The notes under the pieces: model-generated
Seen by the model: only the letters and a program-made list of their open reading frames with translations
What the model was told of the DNA's origin: nothing
The model's database searches: none
Program-made: the position numbers and the translations under genes
Assembly: GCA_964611645.1 (NCBI GenBank)
Contig: CAZTAO010000062.1
Coordinates: 1-26,010, forward strand
Origin: CAZTAO01 sp964611645
Lineage (GTDB): Bacteria; Armatimonadota; UBA5829
Reading direction: 5' to 3'
DNA: 26,010 bases
Part shown: one piece after another, positions 6,553-15,713 of the stretch
Layout: each line of letters begins with the position of its first letter
Numbering within the stretch: position 1 is the first letter of the stretch

Positions 6553-7752
6553 ATGCAACTTCAAGCGGCGTTTGCGCAGACCTGCGATGCCCAACTGGCC
6601 AGGTTCAGACCCTACACCTACGATCATCCCGTTGTAATGACAGTCCCAGTGTATGAAGAGACGCGCAGGCTTGGTCTGATCCTCTACAAGATGATCTCAC
6701 ACGTCGCCGGAAACTACGACGACTACTCCGACCTGATGCCGTTCACCGAACACGACCATCAGATCCTCGAGATATGTCGGCGCCACCCGCACAGGGTCGG
6801 TACTTTCCGCACTGACTTTGTGGTCGATTCAGATAACCAGGTACGCATAATCGAGATCACTACCCGCCAACCTCTCAACGGCTACTTTACTTCGGGCGTT
6901 TTCCGGCTGATTGCCCTGGAGTTAGCTCAGCGGCACGGCATTAGCGACGTGATGGATATTTACCCACAGTTTTACAGCTATTTGGAGCAGTATATCGGGC
7001 GGGCCAAGCGTATATGTGTTATCAAGGGCAACGAGCGGCTGGAGGAGTTCAAGCTCTACCCGACCATTTTCCAGAACGCCGGGATAGAGTGCAGGATCAT
7101 ACCAATAGAGGAACTCCCCGATTCCTTGGGCCTGCTGGAAGATGCCTGGGTGGTGGAAGAGCTCAACCATTGGGAAATTCGGTCGTTCCCCATGGAGATA
7201 ATCGAAGCTCTTGCTGCAGCCAGAATGCACAACAGCATCCGCACCATCTACTTCGCCCACGATAAGCGGTTCTTCCGATTGCTGAGCCGAAGGTCCGTCG
7301 TAGAGCAGGTCCTCGACTACGAGGAGGCTGAGTTGCTGCGCAAGTACCTCGTGCTAACCTACACGCCCGGAGATGACGCCGACATCTGGAGCGACGCCTA
7401 CAACAACCGGGAGTCCTACATCCTTAAACATCAAATCATGGGAAAGAGCGAGCAGGTGTACGCGGGCTGCGTGACCGACGAAGCTGCGTGGAAGAGTCTG
7501 TTCGACTCAGGAGACATCAACCAGATGGTGCTCCAGCCATTTGTCCGCCAGCGCAAGTTCAAAGACTCGATTGGGAAGGAACAGCGGGACGATTACGTCG
7601 CGGGAACCCTGCTTTACTTTAACCAGGAGTACTTCGGGCCGGGGCTGTTCCGGGCATCCTCGTTCCCGGTCACCAACAAGCAGGACGACCGCAAAATAGC
7701 CCAGTTGGTCTCTGCCAGTGAGCAACGGCTGCCGGGGATCAACTATTTGTAG
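6553..7752 (+). CDS. ATP-grasp-like protein, substrate unknown
   Basis: The product is 399 aa; ATG with AGAGGT 8 nt upstream. I see no signal peptide. Segments recall the circularly permuted ATP-grasp/glutathionylspermidine-synthase-like group: RTDFVVDSDNQVRIIEITTRQP near residue 95 (acidic strand E-I-T-x-R-Q-P), KRICVIKGNERLEEFKLYPTIFQNAGIECRII as an alpha/beta segment near 155, ESYILKHQIMGKSEQVYAG near 295 with a Lys and Gly-Lys suitable for ATP phosphates, and MVLQPFV near 325, the hinge strand of ATP-grasp folds. If correct, it would join a carboxylate to an amine using ATP; the substrate cannot be read from the sequence. It is convergent with the exopolysaccharide operon and so not obviously part of it. 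Family assignment is moderate. Confidence 0.6.
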   Translation: MQLQAAFAQTCDAQLARFRPYTYDHPVVMTVPVYEETRRLGLILYKMISHVAGNYDDYSDLMPFTEHDHQILEICRRHPHRVGTFRTDFVVDSDNQVRIIEITTRQPLNGYFTSGVFRLIALELAQRHGISDVMDIYPQFYSYLEQYIGRAKRICVIKGNERLEEFKLYPTIFQNAGIECRIIPIEELPDSLGLLEDAWVVEELNHWEIRSFPMEIIEALAAARMHNSIRTIYFAHDKRFFRLLSRRSVVEQVLDYEEAELLRKYLVLTYTPGDDADIWSDAYNNRESYILKHQIMGKSEQVYAGCVTDEAAWKSLFDSGDINQMVLQPFVRQRKFKDSIGKEQRDDYVAGTLLYFNQEYFGPGLFRASSFPVTNKQDDRKIAQLVSASEQRLPGINYL

Positions 7753-7762
7753 GGCGGATCAG

Positions 7763-7795
7763 ACCACCGAGTGGTATCGGGACGCCCCTGTCCCG
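7763..7795. terminator. Two tandem hairpins between convergent genes
   Basis: ACCAC-CGA-GTGGT (7763-7775) and CGGGAC-GCCCCT-GTCCCG (7778-7795) fill the 53-nt space between the plus-strand gene ending at 7752 and the minus-strand operon ending at 7806. Neither side has a clear U-tract, but the position suits bidirectional termination. Confidence 0.4.
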
Positions 7796-7805
7796 GAAAA
7801 ATGGG

Positions 7806-10019
7806 TCACGCGTCTTTGCCCTTGTCGTCCTGGCCCAGTTGCGCTGTCTCTTTGCTGAGGTGGCCGGAGGTCTTGTGTTTTACGCGCTTGCCGTCGGCGT
7901 CGCTTCCGTACGAGTAGTAGTATCTGCCGTAGTTCAGGTCGCGCGGCACCACCTTGTTGAACACGCATCCCACAACAGGCGCCTTTGCGTAGCGAAGCGA
8001 CCGCAGCGCCTCCTTGAGAAGCCTCCGCCGAGTCTCTTTGGCGGATATGACCAGCAGGATACCGTCCACAAGGGTGGCGATGATCGGCACGTCACTTAGT
8101 CCGACTATCGGCGGACAATCGATGACAACCGCATCGTACTTCCCCGCCAGATCGGAGATGAGGGCCTTCATGCCCTGCGAATTGAGGATGTCGGACGGGT
8201 TTGGAGGCAGCGGTCCGGCAGGCAGCAAGCTCAGGCCCTCTACCTGAGTCGGCCGGATCGCCTGGTCAAGCGCAGCGTTCCCTGTGACCACATTCGTGAC
8301 CCCAACATCTGCGGCAATCCTAAGATGGCGGCACAGCGAGGGGCGGTGCAAGTCCCCGTCCACCAGCACAACGTTCTTCCCACTTGTCGCCATAACAACG
8401 GCCATGTTGACCGCTGTTGTGCTCTTCCCTTCTCCGCTGCCGGGGCTGGTAACACCAATTACCCGCATGTCCCTGTCCACGCCGGAGAAGACCAGGTTGC
8501 CTCTGAGTATTCTGAAACTCTCCAAGAGTGCGAACGGAACGTTCTCCAGATAGGCCAACCTCGGCTTATCCACAACCATTGGCGTCCGGCTGAGAACGGG
8601 CAGACCGGTGATCTGCTCGATCTCATCGAGCGTGCGAACGTGGTCGTCCCTGGCTTCCATCACCAGTCCAAGCGCCAAGGCAAAGCAAATACCCAGAAAC
8701 AGGAACAGCGCGGCGGACTGAGGCACGTTGGGACTGATTGGCTTCTTCGGTGCCGTGGCCGAACTGACCACCTGCATACTCGGAAGCCGCGACTCCTCGC
8801 TGATCCGCAGGGTCTGGTAGCTCTGGTTCAGGAGTTGGTGGGTGTTCTCCAACTGCGTCACCGTGCTGGTCAACTCGGTGGTGTGACGTTCCTGGTTGGT
8901 CATATCGGTAAGCTCGCGCCTGGCGGCATCACGGGTGCTTCTCATCACCTGCAGTCTGGTCACAAGACCCTCGGCCCTTACTTGTGCCGCCACGTATTGC
9001 TGCTGGAGAAGCGTAGCTTGAGGGTTCTGGGCCATCTGCCGCCCCGAAATGAGGGTCTGCAGTTGGCGGGTGAGCCTGTCCTTTGCGTCGGCTATCTGGG
9101 CGTCCAGGGCCTTGATCTCGTTGGAGTCAGTCACATAAGTCTGCCGTCTATCCGCCCGCCTGGCTTCCAACTGCCCTATGAGTTCCTCGATCTGAGCCCG
9201 CTGAGGGTTCCTGACTTCATTGATTTCGGCGACAATGCGAGGCTCCGTTCGGTAGAGCTCCGCCTTGAGCGTCGCGATATTCCGGCGAGACTCCGCCAAG
9301 CCCGCTTCATCCTCCTTGATCTGCGCTTCGTAGCTGGCCAACGCTCGCACGCGCCCTATAGCTACCTCATCCGGCACAAACAGCCCTGTCTTGCGTTTGC
9401 TCTCCGCCAGTTCATCTCTAGCCTTTCTCAACTCCGCACCCACCCGCGCAAGCTCATTCTCCACATAGGAAATCGCTGTCTTGGAGGTCTCCCGAAACTG
9501 CTGTGTGTCGCGAGCCACGTATGAGGTCACTATGCCGTTAGCCAGGTCCGCCGCCGCGTTCGTGTCTCGTGCAGTTACCGAGATGCTGATAACGTCGGTA
9601 TCGCGGGAGTTTGCTATCTCCACCTTCGCGTCTTGGGCGAATGCTTGGGTATCCGGATGGGCGGCTGACACCGTCTCCCGCCAGACATCCTGGCTCTGCA
9701 GCATACGAACCTGGGTCTTGATCGAGCGAGTTCGCGTAAGGCCCTGCAGGTCACGGAGGATCGGGACCCCCTCACCCGCGCTGCCTACCTGGCTGCTGCC
9801 AGAGAGCGGCACTACTATCTCCGAGACTGCCTTATAGTACTTGGGCCGCGAAAGAGTCCAGAGAATTCCAAAAACGAAGCAGATTACCAAGGCAAGGGCC
9901 ATCCAGACACCTCGCCGCTGGATGGTCCGCTGAACATCCTGCAGGGAGATCGCCGGAACAGGCGCTGCTTCCCGAGATGGTATATTGGGCTGGTTCTCTG
10001 TATGCTGCGAATTGGGCAC
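7806..10019 (-). CDS. Wzc-type polysaccharide co-polymerase and tyrosine autokinase
   Basis: This inner-membrane protein sets exopolysaccharide chain length and couples it to export. From GTG 10019 it has 737 aa: a transmembrane helix about 38-56 (MALALVICFVFGILWTL), a periplasmic Wzz-type domain with long coiled coils (about 180-410), a Pro-rich segment and second helix (about 436-456), then a cytoplasmic BY-kinase. The kinase shows Walker A GSGEGKST (about 527-534), Walker A' VVLVDGDLHRPS (about 552), Walker B VVIDCPPI (about 631) and a C-terminal Tyr cluster YGRYYYSYG (about 697) for autophosphorylation. I prefer GTG 10019 (GGGGGAG 6 nt upstream); GTG 10052, overlapping the upstream stop as GTGA, is the alternative and has no ribosome site. 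It is the last gene of the operon. The fused Wzz-kinase layout is the proteobacterial type. Confidence 0.93.
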   Translation of the reverse strand: MPNSQHTENQPNIPSREAAPVPAISLQDVQRTIQRRGVWMALALVICFVFGILWTLSRPKYYKAVSEIVVPLSGSSQVGSAGEGVPILRDLQGLTRTRSIKTQVRMLQSQDVWRETVSAAHPDTQAFAQDAKVEIANSRDTDVISISVTARDTNAAADLANGIVTSYVARDTQQFRETSKTAISYVENELARVGAELRKARDELAESKRKTGLFVPDEVAIGRVRALASYEAQIKEDEAGLAESRRNIATLKAELYRTEPRIVAEINEVRNPQRAQIEELIGQLEARRADRRQTYVTDSNEIKALDAQIADAKDRLTRQLQTLISGRQMAQNPQATLLQQQYVAAQVRAEGLVTRLQVMRSTRDAARRELTDMTNQERHTTELTSTVTQLENTHQLLNQSYQTLRISEESRLPSMQVVSSATAPKKPISPNVPQSAALFLFLGICFALALGLVMEARDDHVRTLDEIEQITGLPVLSRTPMVVDKPRLAYLENVPFALLESFRILRGNLVFSGVDRDMRVIGVTSPGSGEGKSTTAVNMAVVMATSGKNVVLVDGDLHRPSLCRHLRIAADVGVTNVVTGNAALDQAIRPTQVEGLSLLPAGPLPPNPSDILNSQGMKALISDLAGKYDAVVIDCPPIVGLSDVPIIATLVDGILLVISAKETRRRLLKEALRSLRYAKAPVVGCVFNKVVPRDLNYGRYYYSYGSDADGKRVKHKTSGHLSKETAQLGQDDKGKDA

Positions 10020-10048
10020 TGCTATCTCCCCCTGGTGTTTCGTAGTTC

Positions 10049-11527
10049 TCACTGTGACACCGAGGTTTTGGCTCTTGCCATCGACCTCGCAAAATGTGAT
10101 TTCAGATGACTAATGACCTCAAATGGCGCTCGGATGCGCAGAAGCCGCGACAGCCCCATGTATAACCCGGCGTGCGCTGCCGCCAGACCCACCACCTGAA
10201 TGGCCCACGGCAATCCACCTAGAACGGTGCCCGCCAGGTACACGCAGCCTGCGCACACACCGCTAACCGCAGCGTAGGGCCAGACGTCCGCAAGCTGCTC
10301 CAACATCGAATATTTTATGATCCTGCCGGTGTAGAAGGCGTTGACCCATAGGCATATCCATGACACTGCCACCTGCCCCCACACAACTCCCATTATTCCG
10401 AACCTGCACGCCACCAATACTCCCGCGGTGGCGATGATCACCTTGGCGACGGACAGCCGCAGATACAGGTCGGAGCGACCCGATGCCTTGAGCACGTTCA
10501 GGTTAAGCGCGTGGAGGTGGTACAGCACGCCGCTCAGGCACAGCACGCGGAAGTATGGTATGCTCGCGGACCACTTATCCGAGAATAGCATGATAAACAG
10601 CGGTTTGGCAATCGCGGACAGCCCAAGAATCAACGGCAGCAGCACGACGCTGGTGTAGATTATAGACCGCCGGTAGCCTTCTCTCAACTGCGCCTTGTCG
10701 TGCTGGATCGACGCGTACGCCGGGAACGATACGCTGATCACGCTGCCGGTGACAGAGTCCGCCACCTGCCGCTGGGTAAGCTGGGCGCGGGAGTAGTAGC
10801 CAAGGTCGGCTTTCGTGAAGAAGTGGCCTATGATCATAGGATATAGGTTGTCGAACACTGTGCCCAGCAGACCTGACACCAGCAGCCGTGAACCGTAAGG
10901 AAACATTCTTCGCAGAGACGCCAAACTGAATCGCCAAACGGGCCGCCACGAGGAGAATGCCCAATACAGACTTGACCGCACCAGCGAACTGCTCACCGAC
11001 AGCAGAACCAGGCTCCACACTCCCAATCCCAACTGGGCCAGGGTAATCCCCAACGCGCCGGAGGCCGCTGAGGCCCACATCTGTGCCTTGCTCTGAGCGT
11101 GGAAGTTCAACTGCTTCGCAAACAGGCAGCTTTGCACCATACCAAAGGCATTGAAGATGAACACCAGCGAAAAGACCCGGCAGATGGCGACCAAGTTCGC
11201 CTCTCGGTAGAAAGCAGCGATGGGAACCGCCAAGAACCAGAACACGACACACAGCAGTGCCGCCGCAATAAGGTTGAAGTAGAACACTGCCGACTCGTCG
11301 ACATCGTTGACGTCCTGCATCTGTATGAGGGCTGATCCATATCCGCTCTCTATCATAGACTGACCAAGAAGGGTGAACACTGTCAGCAGCGCGGCCACCC
11401 CGAAATCCTCCGGCGACAACAGCCGCGCTAGCGCTATGGCTACCACGAACTGGATCACCTGGTTCGCGAACGTGCCGCCGAAGCTCCAGACCACGGCGCT
11501 GAATGTCCTCTGGCTCAAGCCGCTCAT
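10049..11527 (-). CDS. Wzx-type oligosaccharide flippase (MOP superfamily)
   Basis: This 492-aa polytopic protein has about 12-14 predicted helices. The N-terminus (SGLSQRTFSAVVWSFGGTFANQVIQFVVAIALARLLSPEDFGVAAL) is the hallmark of the WzxC/TuaB-like polysaccharide exporter group, which moves undecaprenyl-linked repeat units across the inner membrane. The ATG overlaps the stop of the aminotransferase gene as ATGA, so translation is probably coupled. It lies between aminotransferase and Wzc, as is usual in Wzx/Wzy clusters. Confidence 0.9.
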   Translation of the reverse strand: MSGLSQRTFSAVVWSFGGTFANQVIQFVVAIALARLLSPEDFGVAALLTVFTLLGQSMIESGYGSALIQMQDVNDVDESAVFYFNLIAAALLCVVFWFLAVPIAAFYREANLVAICRVFSLVFIFNAFGMVQSCLFAKQLNFHAQSKAQMWASAASGALGITLAQLGLGVWSLVLLSVSSSLVRSSLYWAFSSWRPVWRFSLASLRRMFPYGSRLLVSGLLGTVFDNLYPMIIGHFFTKADLGYYSRAQLTQRQVADSVTGSVISVSFPAYASIQHDKAQLREGYRRSIIYTSVVLLPLILGLSAIAKPLFIMLFSDKWSASIPYFRVLCLSGVLYHLHALNLNVLKASGRSDLYLRLSVAKVIIATAGVLVACRFGIMGVVWGQVAVSWICLWVNAFYTGRIIKYSMLEQLADVWPYAAVSGVCAGCVYLAGTVLGGLPWAIQVVGLAAAHAGLYMGLSRLLRIRAPFEVISHLKSHFARSMARAKTSVSQ

Positions 11528-12696
11528 CCCGACCGCTCCAGCATAAGGTATTCGATGGCACTACATATCCGATGGACGCTTTTTGTCGGGAGTTCGCTGT
11601 AGATGGGCAGAGTGAGTATCTGTCTCGCGGTGCGGGCGGCGACCGGCATCTCCGCAACCTCCGCGCCCTGATAGCACGGTAGGTCTGAGAGCAGCGGGTA
11701 GAAGTAGCGTCGGGTGAAGATGTTGAAGCGCTTCAGACCCTCGTACAACTCGTCTCGCGACACGCGCGACTGGCCATCCAGTACCTCAACAGGCTGGTAC
11801 GCGTAGTTGCGGCCAATGCCGCCTGGCAGGGCCGGAGGGATGCGTATGCTGGGAACACACGACAGCCGTTCGCGGTATACCTGCGCTATCTCCGCGCGCG
11901 CGGCAATTATGTCATCAAGATGTGGTAGGACCTGTAGGCCCATAAGTGCCTGGAACTCGTTCATCTTGGCGTTGGTACCCAGGCCAACTACATCTACTTC
12001 CGAGGCGATCCCGAAGTTCTTGAGGTGGTTGAACATCTGTTTATGCCCGGGATCGGAGAATGTGAGCATCCCGCCCTCGATAGTGTGGTAGAGCTTGGTG
12101 GCGTGGAAGCTGAACATAGAGACATCGCCGAAACGCGCAATGGACTCTCCGTCCACTGTGACTCCGAAAGCATGGGCCGCGTCGTAGATCAGTTTCAGAC
12201 CGTGCCGCCGCGCGACATCAGCCAGAGATTGCAGGTTGCAGGGGTGTCCAAAGACATGGACAGCCAGGATTGCGCTTGTATTGGGGGTGATCGCTGCTTC
12301 GACCGCTCCGGGATCGATGGTGTAGCGGTCAGGCTCAATGTCGACAAACACCGGCTTCAGGTTGTTCCACCACAGCGCGTGCGCCGTCGCGACGAAGGTG
12401 AACGGCGTCGTGATCACCTCACCGGTCAGCCCGAGCCCGTGGAGCGCGATCTGTAGAGCGAGAGTGCCGTTGGCGAAAAGACACAGGTTCTGTGTGTCCA
12501 AGCGTCTCTCAAGGGCCGAGGTGAAGCGTTTAAGCACGGGGCCGTTATTGGTCAACCAAACGTTGTCCCATATCTCCTTCAGCCCGCTCGCGTATTGATC
12601 GAGCGGCGGCAGGAACGGTCTGGTCACATAGATCGGTTCCGCGAACGGTTCCACGGTCGTATCTGCTCTGCGTGATCGGACGTCTGTGTCTGTCAT
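11524..12696 (-). CDS. DegT/DnrJ/EryC1-family nucleotide-sugar aminotransferase
   Basis: The product is 390 aa from the ATG at 12696, which overlaps the WbqC-like stop as ATGA. The frame is open to 12924 but that stretch lies inside the neighbouring gene. This is a PLP enzyme that puts an amino group on a keto-sugar nucleotide. Visible features: LTNNGPVLKRFTSALE near 48-63, FANGTLALQIAL near 74-85, TTPFTFVATAHALWW near 96-110, YDAAHAFG with D172 for the PLP pyridine nitrogen, and SFHATKLYHTIEGG with K201 as the Schiff-base lysine. The FHATK-x-x-x-T-I-E-G-G form is like VioA/QdtB-type dTDP-sugar transaminases. It implies an amino-deoxysugar in the polymer; the exact sugar is not deducible. No sugar dehydratase is present in the window, so the keto-sugar is made elsewhere. 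Confidence 0.9.
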   Translation of the reverse strand: MTDTDVRSRRADTTVEPFAEPIYVTRPFLPPLDQYASGLKEIWDNVWLTNNGPVLKRFTSALERRLDTQNLCLFANGTLALQIALHGLGLTGEVITTPFTFVATAHALWWNNLKPVFVDIEPDRYTIDPGAVEAAITPNTSAILAVHVFGHPCNLQSLADVARRHGLKLIYDAAHAFGVTVDGESIARFGDVSMFSFHATKLYHTIEGGMLTFSDPGHKQMFNHLKNFGIASEVDVVGLGTNAKMNEFQALMGLQVLPHLDDIIAARAEIAQVYRERLSCVPSIRIPPALPGGIGRNYAYQPVEVLDGQSRVSRDELYEGLKRFNIFTRRYFYPLLSDLPCYQGAEVAEMPVAARTARQILTLPIYSELPTKSVHRICSAIEYLMLERSG

Positions 12697-13454
12697 ATCA
12701 GTCTGAAATCCTTCAGCCTCCGCTGCGTACCCTCGCGACCGCAGTGCATAAGCACATCGATTACCGAGAGTCCCGGGGCGAATTCGTCGCCGAACTGGTC
12801 GTATGGCGTAAATGAAGACTCCACGAAGTGCAGTTCTATGCCGTTGCGGGCGAACTGGTCCTTGTAGTACAGTCCCTTGCCCCCGATGGCGTTGATGTAG
12901 ACCTGCGCGTCCTCCTTCTTGCATATATATATTACCCGCGTGGACTTGACATCAGCTACCTGGTAGGATCGAGTCAGTTCGGGAACCATCTCACTACCGT
13001 TTCGCACGGCTTCTTCTAGGTCCTGATACGGGCTGATATCGTCGGTGATCTCCGTCGCTATGCCGAGGAACCCGGCGACCGTTCTGACCGTATGACAGTT
13101 CAACTCGCCGATGCGTTCCGCTTCTACACTGACCGCGTTCTCAATTACCGGAAACACCTCGTCGAAGAACGGCGCCTTTCTGTAGTTGAAGCTAATGAGG
13201 TCCAGGAACTTGCCCGGCCACCTTTGTGAGTAGTCGATCTTCACATCGCGTATCTTCGCAAACGAGCTCACCCCTCGAACCGGCACAGAACAGTAGACCA
13301 CGTCGCGCCCCTTGAGGCGGATGCGGTTGCGGTTTATCCACCCCTTCTTTATGTAGCAGAGGTTGTCGTAGAGTATGAACTTATCCGCGGCGGCTATCAA
13401 CTGGAAGTAGCCGATGTACGGGAAGAAATATGGTTGCATTATCGCCAGTCGCAA
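12693..13454 (-). CDS. WbqC-like family protein
   Basis: The product is 253 aa starting at TTG 13454 (GAGGT 6 nt upstream), 4 nt after the radical SAM gene; an ATG at 13439 is the alternative. The start matches the family pattern: LRLAIMQPYFFPYIGYFQLI, then KFILYDNLCYIKKGWINRNRIR. WbqC-like proteins recur in O-antigen and capsule loci next to sugar aminotransferases; they are suspected to modify amino sugars or act with acyl/aminoacyl transfer, but the chemistry is not settled as far as I know. The conserved Q-P-x-x-x-P-x-x-G-Y-F and N-R-N-x-I blocks are intact. Overlap with the downstream DegT gene suggests they act on the same sugar. Confidence 0.88.
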   Translation of the reverse strand: MRLAIMQPYFFPYIGYFQLIAAADKFILYDNLCYIKKGWINRNRIRLKGRDVVYCSVPVRGVSSFAKIRDVKIDYSQRWPGKFLDLISFNYRKAPFFDEVFPVIENAVSVEAERIGELNCHTVRTVAGFLGIATEITDDISPYQDLEEAVRNGSEMVPELTRSYQVADVKSTRVIYICKKEDAQVYINAIGGKGLYYKDQFARNGIELHFVESSFTPYDQFGDEFAPGLSVIDVLMHCGREGTQRRLKDFRLI

Positions 13455-13458
13455 GGCT

Positions 13459-14415
13459 CTACCTCGCTTTCCCAAAGAGTTTGCGTTCTGCAATCCATCG
13501 CAGCACAACGGGCAGATGCTGCTTCATGGGCTCCGCCGCGCTGCCGATCATCCAGCAGTTGCGGTTACACTTATCAACGCAGGCGCGGATTCCCCCTGCT
13601 GCCGGGCCATTCCAGATGTCTTCAAACGACTGCTCCCTGATGCTCCCCATCGACCGCTCCATCACGTTGCACGGCATTACCTCGCCGGTCGGATCGAGGA
13701 AGAACGCGTCGTGTCCCATTCGGCACGGTAGCGGACGCGGCCTTCCCTGGATGTAACCGATTAGATAATGGTTGAAGTAGGCTCGGAACCAGTCTTTGGG
13801 GCGACGGCTGCGCAGCAGTTCATCGACCAGTCCGGACAGCGCGGCAGCGGCCTCATCCGGCTTGGAGAACGTGTTATCCGTCTTGTGGAAGTAGTAGGAG
13901 TTGTGGACCGCTGCGGTGGCAAACTCCACTTTCATCATCTTGGCCAACCGGTACAACTCTATTAGGTCCGTCACGTTGCGGTCTGAGAGTGTGATACCGA
14001 ACCCAATGTCCTTCAGACCCTGCTGGTGGAGGGCCAGAAGCGTGCGGATTCCGTGGTCGAACCCGTCTGCCAAGCCCCTGAGTTCGTCATTGGCCTTCGG
14101 CAGCCCCTCCAGGCTCACCCGCACCCCGATCCACGGGTGCTTCCGCACGGTCTCGAGAATGCGGTCGGTAAGGTAGCCGTTGGTGCTGATCACCACTCGC
14201 CCCGCCTTCTCCCGCAGGACCGCAAGCAGATCAGAAAGGTCCTCTCTGAGGAAAGGCTCACCGCCAGTGACATTAATGCTTGGTATCTCAGGCAGCTTGG
14301 ACAGGTCTTCCGCCGTTATTTCCTCTTCCCGCGAAGACGGATACTGCCATGTGTTGCACATGTGGCAGCGTGCGTTGCAGCGGTATGTGACAATGATGCT
14401 GGCAAACTTGATCAT
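13459..14415 (-). CDS. Radical SAM protein with C-terminal SPASM-like cysteines
   Basis: The product is 318 aa. C13-x3-C17-x2-C20 (YRCNARCHMC) binds the SAM-cleaving [4Fe-4S] cluster; GGEPFLRED near 51 is the SAM-binding motif, followed by VVISTNGYL near 74 and VRVSLEG near 98. C-terminal cysteines C231, C249, C279, C283 and C287 (LPCRMG..., EVMPCN, CVDKCNRNC) resemble a SPASM/Twitch domain for an auxiliary cluster. Such enzymes do radical chemistry, typically on peptides but also on sugars and lipids. Within this operon (7 nt after a GT4 gene, 4 nt before the WbqC-like gene) it probably alters a sugar or glycan intermediate; that is inference from position. The ribosome site is weak. Confidence 0.88.
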   Translation of the reverse strand: MIKFASIIVTYRCNARCHMCNTWQYPSSREEEITAEDLSKLPEIPSINVTGGEPFLREDLSDLLAVLREKAGRVVISTNGYLTDRILETVRKHPWIGVRVSLEGLPKANDELRGLADGFDHGIRTLLALHQQGLKDIGFGITLSDRNVTDLIELYRLAKMMKVEFATAAVHNSYYFHKTDNTFSKPDEAAAALSGLVDELLRSRRPKDWFRAYFNHYLIGYIQGRPRPLPCRMGHDAFFLDPTGEVMPCNVMERSMGSIREQSFEDIWNGPAAGGIRACVDKCNRNCWMIGSAAEPMKQHLPVVLRWIAERKLFGKAR

Positions 14416-14422
14416 TATGTGC

Positions 14423-15559
14423 TCAGTTAACTTCCTTCTCAGTAGTTGCCCTGGCCAGACTCTTGCTTAGGATATCCTGATAGTACCTCTCAAACTCGTC
14501 TGCGACCTGATCCCACGAATAGCACTCCCTAGTTCTGGCAACAGCCCCCTGACTGCGGTCTTCAGGCGCTTGGTCTGTGCAGACCATATCCCGCAGTTTG
14601 GCCTCAAGATCATCGATATCACCCCGGCGGAATGTCACCCCGTGAGTGTCTACTGCCTCGATGTTCTCGGGGATGTCGCTAACGAGGCAGTCCGTGCCGC
14701 AGCTCATTGCTTCCAGAAGGGATAGCGACAGCCCTTCCATATCCGATGGCTGCACGTACACCCGCGCGTAGGCAAACAACTCCTCCAGCAAGGGGCCATC
14801 GACAAAGCCGGTGAACACGATCCTGGGATCGTCTCCCGACAACGCCTTCAGTTCCTGTTTGTAGGACGATTCACCCACCGCGTCACCGGCGATCACCAGC
14901 TTATCCGTCGTAGGCAGTCTGCGAAACGCCGGGATCAGATAGTGAGCGCCCTTCTCCCGGACCAGCCGGGAAGCTGAAAGCACATATCCCTTCGGCTCAA
15001 GCCCCAAGGCATAGATTTCGCGTGCAGGGCGACGGCTCCTCACCTGGGACCCGCCAGGAATATAGCGTGTCTGGATGCCGTATGTCTCCTCGAAGAACTC
15101 GCACTGGGTCCTGGAGACCGCCGTAAAGTTGCTATTAACCAACACAGACCACTTCTCCAGAGTCCGTAGCGCAGCCCTGCCGAACCCACCCCATCGCCCT
15201 CTCTTCCACTCCAGTCCGTGGTATTGGATGAGCGAGGGCTTGCGGCACAGCCTGGTGAACCACCCCATCGCGCCGGGCCCTACCGTATGCAGGTGGACTA
15301 TGTCCGCCCACGGGGAGATCGCTGCGTGAGCAACCCCGAGGATACCTGCGCTAAGCTTCTCGCACTGGGTCAGCGGTATGCACGGCACCCCGATGATCTC
15401 CATGCCTCGATGCATCGGCTCTATTTTGCCGTAGTTGCACATGGAGTACACACGCACGTTGTGGCCGCGCTGAACCAAGCGCGTCCCAAGCTCCTCGGTG
15501 TACTTCTCTATGCCTCCACCCCTACAGATGTTCTTGACAACGACGAACGCTATGTTCAC
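14423..15559 (-). CDS. Glycosyltransferase family 4
   Basis: The product is 378 aa from GTG 15559, with AGAGGA 6 nt upstream; the open frame to 15637 precedes the family start. The N-terminal half has NIAFVVVKNICRGGGIEKYTEELGTRLVQRGHNVRVY, the GGIE glycine loop of GT-B enzymes. The C-terminal half has VLSASRLVREKGAHYLIPAF, the VYVQPSDMEGLSLSLLEAMSCG box with E-x7-E, and LVSDIPENIE, which bind the sugar nucleotide. It is retaining, acts at the cytoplasmic membrane face and adds one sugar to the lipid-linked repeat. The sugar is unknown. Confidence 0.9.
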   Translation of the reverse strand: MNIAFVVVKNICRGGGIEKYTEELGTRLVQRGHNVRVYSMCNYGKIEPMHRGMEIIGVPCIPLTQCEKLSAGILGVAHAAISPWADIVHLHTVGPGAMGWFTRLCRKPSLIQYHGLEWKRGRWGGFGRAALRTLEKWSVLVNSNFTAVSRTQCEFFEETYGIQTRYIPGGSQVRSRRPAREIYALGLEPKGYVLSASRLVREKGAHYLIPAFRRLPTTDKLVIAGDAVGESSYKQELKALSGDDPRIVFTGFVDGPLLEELFAYARVYVQPSDMEGLSLSLLEAMSCGTDCLVSDIPENIEAVDTHGVTFRRGDIDDLEAKLRDMVCTDQAPEDRSQGAVARTRECYSWDQVADEFERYYQDILSKSLARATTEKEVN

Positions 15560-15713
15560 AGAATGTCCTCTAGTAAACGATAACTGCAGGACCATTCCCC
15601 CTCCGCGCCGCAGTGGGTTGGGGGCGGTTCCTTCCACCTGACGGTTGTGCTCAACTATTATGCCAAAGGAACCTCACCCCGTCCCCCTCCGTGCGCAGAG
15701 AGGGAGCAGAACA
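15560..15713. other. Intergenic gap inside the exopolysaccharide operon
   Basis: This 154-nt gap is the only sizeable one in the operon. It contains a C-rich stretch (15671-15690) with a short CCCTC/GAGGG hairpin (15685-15704), of the type often seen as dispersed intergenic repeats. I find no convincing promoter or gene in it. Confidence 0.4.

Noticed and set aside
8325..9524. Long plus-strand frame opposite the Wzc gene
   Set aside because: It is the complement of a clear BY-kinase/Wzz protein and contains no recognisable domain.
12697..12924. Longer start for the DegT aminotransferase
   Set aside because: This stretch is an out-of-frame reading of the WbqC-like gene; the ATGA overlap at 12696 is the natural start.
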